From: DATJSJ01 sp035504175
Lineage (GTDB): Bacteria; Pseudomonadota; Alphaproteobacteria; Acetobacterales; Acetobacteraceae
Assembly: GCA_035504175.1 (NCBI GenBank)
Contig: DATJSJ010000207.1
Coordinates: forward strand, 1-8,928
Direction of reading: 5' to 3'
DNA length: 8,928 nt
The notes under the pieces were generated by a model. That model worked only from the letters and a program-made list of their open reading frames with translations. It was not told where the DNA came from and did no database searches. Positions 4,969 through 8,928 of the stretch are shown here, piece after piece. Made by a program: the position numbers and the translations under genes. Numbering within the stretch: the stretch's first letter is position 1; every line of letters begins with the position of its first letter.

Positions 4969-7080
4969 ATGAGCGATCGCGTGGCGGAGATTCTCGAAGA
5001 GGAAATCTCTGCCATCACCGCCAGCAGGGCGCCCGCGCACAACCAGCCGCGTGAGCCGCGGCCGGCCCGGCCGGCGACCCAGATGCCGCCCTACAGCGTG
5101 GAATCCGTGATCGTCTCCGAATCGGGCGTGCTGGTGATCGGCTGGCTCGATGACCGGGAACAGGGCCTGGAGGCGATCCGGGTCAGCGGCGACGGCTGGT
5201 CCGGCGGTTTCGCCGCGGCCGAGTTGTCGCGGGTACGGCGCAACGATGTGGAGCGGGCGCTCGGGGCCGGCGGCGCGCACGCCTTCGGCTATTGGGGCCT
5301 GGCCGGGACCGAGCGGTCGGCAAGCCGCGGCAGCACGTGCGCCGTCGAGATCGTGATGGCGGGCGGCCTCATCGCACGGCACGATCTCGAGGCGCATGAG
5401 GTCAGCGATCCGGCGCTTCGCCGCGTCGCGATCGCCTATCGTGCCGGCAATCAGCGGGTGCTGGAAGAGGTGGTGGCGCTGCTGGCCAGCCGACCGGTCA
5501 CCGAGACGGCCGGCTCGCCGGCCCCGCGCGCCGGCGGCGAGCGGCGCAACCAGGTCGTGGTGACCGCTGCACCAAGTCCCAGCCTGGCCGCGCCGGCAAT
5601 GCCGACCCACAGCGTCGAGGCGCTGGTCGGCTCACCCGGCGGGCTGTTCATCGTCGGCTGGCTGGACGACCGCAACGACCGGCTGGATGCGATCCGGGTG
5701 CGCGGCGAGGGCTGGCACGTCACGTTGGACGCGAGCGCGCTGGCGCGCGTGCGGCGCCGCGACGTGGAGGCAGCGCTCGGCGCCGGACAGCAGCATGCGT
5801 TCGGCTTCTGGGGCTTCCTCGCCACCGAAGGCAGGACGCTCGGCGCCGCCGGCAGCAGCGTCGAGATCGCGCTGCGCAGCGGCGCCTTCGCCAGCAACAA
5901 CGCGGCGATGCGCACCGTCGACGATGTCGAGCTGCGCGGAATGGCGCTCTCCTATCTCGCCTCATCGGAATATTTCGGCAATCCGAGCGTCGAGGCGATG
6001 CACTGCCTCGACGCCTTTCTCGGCGACCAGATCGTCGCCTTCAACAAGGGGATTTCGAACGCCATCGTCGCCAATCCCTATGTCCGCCGCTTCATCGGAT
6101 CGGGCCCGGCGCCGCGCGGCTCGATCGTCGTCTGCCTCTACGGCAAGCCGGAATATCTGTTTCTGCAGAACGCGCTGTTCGCCGGCGGGCGCGGCATGGA
6201 GGAGTACGAGTTCGTCTACATCTCCAACAGCCCGGAACTCGCCGAGCGGCTGCTACGCGAGGCGCGGCTGGCGCGGACCACGTACGGGCTCGACCAGACG
6301 CTGGTCCTGCTGCCCGGCAACGCTGGATTTGGCGCGGCCAACAATGCAGCGGTCGCGCATTGCCGCAGCGATCGCATCCTGATCGTCAATCCCGACGTGT
6401 TTCCCTACCACGCCGACTGGGCGGCGCGGCACAGCGAGCTGCTGGCGGCGCGGCCGGCGCAGGAGACGCGGCTGTTCGGCGCGCCGCTCTACTACGATGA
6501 CGGGACGCTGATGCATGGCGGCATGCATTTCGAGATCGACACCGGCCTGTCCATGGAGACGAGCGGCATCAAGCAGCGCAAGCTGCTGCGCGTCGAGCAC
6601 TTCGCCAAGGGTGCGCCGGCCTGGGCGGAGCAGTTCAACCGGCCGCGCCCGGTACCCGCGGTGACCGGCGCGTTCATGTCGGTGGAGCGCGCCTGGTTCG
6701 AGACGCTCGGCGGGTTCACCGAGGATTACGTGTTCGGGCATTACGAGGATGCCGATCTCTGCCTGAAGAGTCTGCAGCGCGGATACCCGGCCTGGATTCA
6801 GGATCTGCGGTTCTGGCACCTGGAGGGCAAGGGTTCGATCCGCCAGCCGGTGCACGAGGGCGGCTCGCTGGTCAATCGCTGGCTGTTCTCGCGGAGCTGG
6901 GGCGACACCGTCGCCGCCGATCTCGAGGGCAAGATGCCGACGCATCCGCTGCTGGCCGCGCCCGCCGAGGAGGCGGAACCGCCGGTTCCAGCTGCGGTCG
7001 CGACCCTGACGCCGCCGGCACGGCCGGCGCCGGCGCCACGAACGCGGCGTCCGACTCCGGCCGGGGCGCGCCGGGCATGA
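4969..7080 (+). CDS. GT2-family glycosyltransferase with duplicated N-terminal domain
   Basis: A 703-residue protein. Residues 1-38 are a charged, probably flexible start. Two copies of an unnamed domain (39-160 and 211-332, each opening SVE and carrying GWLDDR, AIRV, VRR-DVE-ALGAG and HAFG-WG) flank a Pro/Ala-rich linker. The GT-A glycosyltransferase domain spans about 385-650: GSIVVCLYGKPEYLFLQN, then GNAGFGAANN (450-459), NPD (474-476, the sugar-nucleotide/metal site), TGAFMSVERAWFETLGGF (566-583), YEDADLC with acidic D594 as the likely base, and H617. A Pro/Ala/Arg-rich tail (about 663-703) ends the protein. There are no membrane segments, so it should work in the cytoplasm on a lipid-linked or nascent glycan; donor and acceptor are unknown, though the motif set resembles rhamnosyltransferase-type GT2 enzymes. 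ATG 4969 has GAGGG nine bases upstream. Its stop overlaps the next start (ATGA), implying coupled translation. Confidence 0.9.
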   Translation: MSDRVAEILEEEISAITASRAPAHNQPREPRPARPATQMPPYSVESVIVSESGVLVIGWLDDREQGLEAIRVSGDGWSGGFAAAELSRVRRNDVERALGAGGAHAFGYWGLAGTERSASRGSTCAVEIVMAGGLIARHDLEAHEVSDPALRRVAIAYRAGNQRVLEEVVALLASRPVTETAGSPAPRAGGERRNQVVVTAAPSPSLAAPAMPTHSVEALVGSPGGLFIVGWLDDRNDRLDAIRVRGEGWHVTLDASALARVRRRDVEAALGAGQQHAFGFWGFLATEGRTLGAAGSSVEIALRSGAFASNNAAMRTVDDVELRGMALSYLASSEYFGNPSVEAMHCLDAFLGDQIVAFNKGISNAIVANPYVRRFIGSGPAPRGSIVVCLYGKPEYLFLQNALFAGGRGMEEYEFVYISNSPELAERLLREARLARTTYGLDQTLVLLPGNAGFGAANNAAVAHCRSDRILIVNPDVFPYHADWAARHSELLAARPAQETRLFGAPLYYDDGTLMHGGMHFEIDTGLSMETSGIKQRKLLRVEHFAKGAPAWAEQFNRPRPVPAVTGAFMSVERAWFETLGGFTEDYVFGHYEDADLCLKSLQRGYPAWIQDLRFWHLEGKGSIRQPVHEGGSLVNRWLFSRSWGDTVAADLEGKMPTHPLLAAPAEEAEPPVPAAVATLTPPARPAPAPRTRRPTPAGARRA
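5083..5448 (+). repeat. Domain repeat unit 1 in the GT2 protein (residues 39-160)
   Basis: It aligns without gaps to residues 211-332 of the same protein. I count 55 identical residues of 122 (45%), and 43 of the first 77 (56%). The strongest blocks are GWLDDR, AIRV, VRR-DVE, ALGAG and HAFG. I do not recognise a named domain; the alternating hydrophobic pattern suggests a small beta-rich fold. Confidence 0.85.
5599..5964 (+). repeat. Domain repeat unit 2 in the GT2 protein (residues 211-332)
   Basis: Second copy of the duplicated domain, gapless against unit 1. It leads directly into a helical segment (about 330-380, with MHCLDAFLGDQIVAFNKG) that connects to the catalytic domain and has no clear counterpart after unit 1. 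Divergence to 45% identity shows the duplication is old, not a recent tandem copy. Confidence 0.85.
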
Positions 7081-8366
7081 AGGTCCTGCTGGTCAGCCTG
7101 TTCCATCCCGAGCTCGTACGTGGCGGCGCGCAGCAGATCTGCTACGAGCTGTTCGAAGGCTTGCGCGAGCAGGAGGGGGTGGAGCCGACGCTGCTCGCCT
7201 CGATCGATGAGAGCCTGCCGGCGCTGTTCAAGAGCGGCGCCCGCATCACCGGCTTCGACGGCCGGCCGGGCGAGTTCCTGTTTCTCTCGCGCGACTACGA
7301 TTACTGGTGGAACAAGGCGGGCGACCCGCTGCTGGTCGAATCCTATGTCGAGTTCCTGCTGATGCTGCGGCCGGACGTGGTGCATTTCCACCATTTCCTG
7401 ACGCTCGGCGTCGACCTGCTGACGGTGACGCGGCGGACGCTGCCGGACTGCCGCATCGTCTTCACCTTCCACGAGTTCCTGTCGATCTGTGCGGCCGACG
7501 GGCAGATGGTGCGCAGGACCGATTCGTCACTCTGCGACCACGCCTCGCCGGTGCGCTGCCATCAATGCTTCCCGGACCGCCCGCCCGAGGAGTTCTTCAT
7601 GCGCCAGCGCTGGATGCGCCGGCATCTCGACGCGGCGGATTACTACACGACGCCGAGCCGCTTCATGATGCGGCACTACACGCGCTGGGGCATCCCGGAG
7701 AACCGCATCTTCTGCGTGCCGAACGGGCAGCGGAACTACAACCCCGCGGTGACGAAGCCGGAGCCCGGCCAGGTGCGCAACCGCTTCGGCTTCTTCGGGC
7801 AGCTCGTCGACAACAAGGGCGTGCACGTCATCCTGCGCGCCGTGCAGCAGCTGCGCGCCGAGGGCTTCACCGATTTCACGGTCGAGATCAACGGCGACAA
7901 TCTGCGCTATGCGCGCGAGCGCAAGGCCGAGATCGAGGGCTTCCTCGAGGACGAGCGGGCGCGGCCGGCCGAGGAGCAGATCGTGCTGTTCAACGGCTCC
8001 TATCATGTCGACCAGCTCGCCGGCCGCATGGCGCGGATCGACTGGTGCATCGTGCCCTCGGTGTGGTGGGAGATCTTCGGCCTCGTCATTTCGGAAGCCT
8101 GGATGTTCGGCAAGCCGGTGATCGCCTCGAATGTTGGCGGCATGGCGGAGCGCATCGCCGATGGCGTCAACGGGCTGCACTTCCCGGTGGGCGACGCGCG
8201 CGCCTTGGCGCGCGTCATTCGCCGCGTCTGCACCGACACGGGGCTGTGGGACCGGCTTGCCGCCGGGATCACGCCGCCGCCGGCGCGCGAGGAGATGGTG
8301 GCCGGGTATCGTGCGCTGTATGCGGCACCCCGGCCCGAGGCTGCCCTGCAGGCGGTGGCATCATAG
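7077..8366 (+). CDS. GT4-family glycosyltransferase (GT-B fold)
   Basis: A 429-residue retaining glycosyltransferase. The N-terminal Rossmann half begins MKVLLVSLFHPELVRGGAQQ, with the glycine-rich acceptor-side loop at 15-19, and contains VVHFHHF and FTFHEF. The donor half begins near 238 (FGFFGQLVDNKGVHVIL) and carries the EX7E motif at E332 and E340 (EIFGLVISE), then FGKPVIASNVGGMAE and DGVNGLHFPVGD, which bind the nucleotide sugar. A cysteine cluster, C138, C153, C161 and C164, lies between the halves in an insertion-like segment. There is no signal peptide or membrane helix. The start overlaps the GT2 stop by four bases (ATGA), so the two are probably made together and act on the same polysaccharide repeat unit. 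The sugar donor cannot be read from sequence. Confidence 0.92.
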   Translation: MKVLLVSLFHPELVRGGAQQICYELFEGLREQEGVEPTLLASIDESLPALFKSGARITGFDGRPGEFLFLSRDYDYWWNKAGDPLLVESYVEFLLMLRPDVVHFHHFLTLGVDLLTVTRRTLPDCRIVFTFHEFLSICAADGQMVRRTDSSLCDHASPVRCHQCFPDRPPEEFFMRQRWMRRHLDAADYYTTPSRFMMRHYTRWGIPENRIFCVPNGQRNYNPAVTKPEPGQVRNRFGFFGQLVDNKGVHVILRAVQQLRAEGFTDFTVEINGDNLRYARERKAEIEGFLEDERARPAEEQIVLFNGSYHVDQLAGRMARIDWCIVPSVWWEIFGLVISEAWMFGKPVIASNVGGMAERIADGVNGLHFPVGDARALARVIRRVCTDTGLWDRLAAGITPPPAREEMVAGYRALYAAPRPEAALQAVAS

Positions 8367-8506
8367 GCCGGCGGGCGTCGGGGCGGCGACGGGCCGGCCG
8401 CGACGCGCACCGGCGGACGACCGGCGGCAAGCCGGCGCGCCACGACAGAGGGTGGCGGTCCAGGAACGCACGGCGAGGACGAAAGAGTTCAAGACAGGGA
8501 TTTGGC

Positions 8507-8928
8507 ATGACGGTCCTGGTTTCCGAGGCAACGGCGGGCAACAGCCTGCCGGTCGAAACGTTCGCCGGACTGGTGAACCGGCGCATCCTCATCCCCTCGG
8601 AGAGGACGCATTACGTCGCCGTCGACCGGTTCTTCCTTGCTTCCCTGATGCGTGACCGGCTGGCCCGGATACGCGTCGACGAGACCTGGTACAAGACGTT
8701 CTATCCCGACATCGCGGCTGCGATCGCCGAGGGCGTGGTGAGCAGCTCGCGCGACCACTACATCCGCTTCGGCTATTACGAGCACCGCATGCCGTATCCG
8801 ATCGAGGTCGATGAGGAGTGGTATCTCGACCAGTATCCCGACGTGCGCGAGGCGATCCGCAACGACGATTTCCAGACCGGTCAGGCGCATTTCCAGATGG
8901 CCGGCTTTCGCGAGGGGCGCTTTCCGTT
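8507..8928 (+). CDS. Protein with tandem WY..YPD..HY..G..EGR repeats, 5' part (truncated by window end)
   Basis: The first 140 residues are visible, and the frame is open at the window edge. ATG 8507 has an AGGGA-type ribosome binding site (8496-8500) six bases upstream. After a 57-residue N-terminal part with no recognised domain, two 39-residue units follow (58-96 and 102-140). They align without gaps at 14 of 39 identities, sharing DE-WY, YPD, A-I, H, G, E-R and a final P. This short helical repeat is often seen in proteins of bacterial polysaccharide and cell-surface loci, where its role is unclear. A catalytic domain may follow beyond the window, or the protein may be a small stand-alone one. 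It lies 140 bases after the GT4 gene on the same strand, in a GC-rich gap with several small palindromes and no strong terminator or promoter. Confidence 0.8.
   Translation, partial: MTVLVSEATAGNSLPVETFAGLVNRRILIPSERTHYVAVDRFFLASLMRDRLARIRVDETWYKTFYPDIAAAIAEGVVSSSRDHYIRFGYYEHRMPYPIEVDEEWYLDQYPDVREAIRNDDFQTGQAHFQMAGFREGRFP

Noticed and set aside
6253..6945. A 230-codon minus-strand open frame inside the GT2 gene
   Set aside because: Antisense shadow of the catalytic domain, whose motifs on the plus strand are clear.
8366..8399. GGCCGG / CCGGCC inverted repeat after the GT4 gene
   Set aside because: Six-base arms with a 22-base loop and no T-run; not convincing as a terminator.
1..8928. CRISPR array, tRNA, rRNA, insertion sequence, toxin-antitoxin or defence system
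   Set aside because: No regularly spaced repeats, tRNA-like folds, transposase or integrase motifs, or defence-type domains were found on either strand.

Overview
The window is GC-rich DNA, except for short AT-rich hairpins and promoter-like patches. It looks like a chromosomal segment of an alphaproteobacterium, most likely Acetobacteraceae or a close relative in the Rhodospirillales. That placement is inferred from protein style, base composition and gene content; there is no rRNA or other marker to confirm it. I see eight protein genes, the first and last cut by the window edges, and no tRNA, rRNA, CRISPR array, transposase or phage gene.

Left part (1-3710): housekeeping genes in alternating orientation. 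The 3' part of a nicotinate phosphoribosyltransferase gene (NAD salvage, +) converges on purB (adenylosuccinate lyase, -). The space between them holds two inverted copies of an AT-rich hairpin element. Divergent from purB is a TerC/YjbE-type membrane protein gene (+). It converges on a PmtA-like SAM-dependent methyltransferase gene (-), and a hairpin spans both stop codons.

Middle (3711-4968): a 600-base stretch without a convincing gene contains a promoter-like AT-rich patch followed by two good inverted repeats (a candidate structured RNA or long leader). Next comes a single-cysteine Rrf2-family regulator (+), then a 172-base intergenic region with a possible promoter for the genes to its right.

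Right part (4969-8928): the start of what looks like a surface- or exo-polysaccharide locus, all on +. A 703-aa GT2 glycosyltransferase carries two tandem copies of an N-terminal domain I cannot name. It is translationally coupled (ATGA overlap) to a GT4 glycosyltransferase with a cysteine cluster. After about 140 bases a protein with tandem WY..YPD..HY..G..EGR repeats begins and runs off the window. The two transferases probably act in sequence on one glycan, at the cytoplasmic face of the membrane. The Rrf2 gene may control the locus or may simply be adjacent.

The most interesting items are the gapless 122-residue duplicated domain in the GT2 protein, the paired inverted hairpin elements at 919-1039, and the structured non-coding stretch around 3916-4067.
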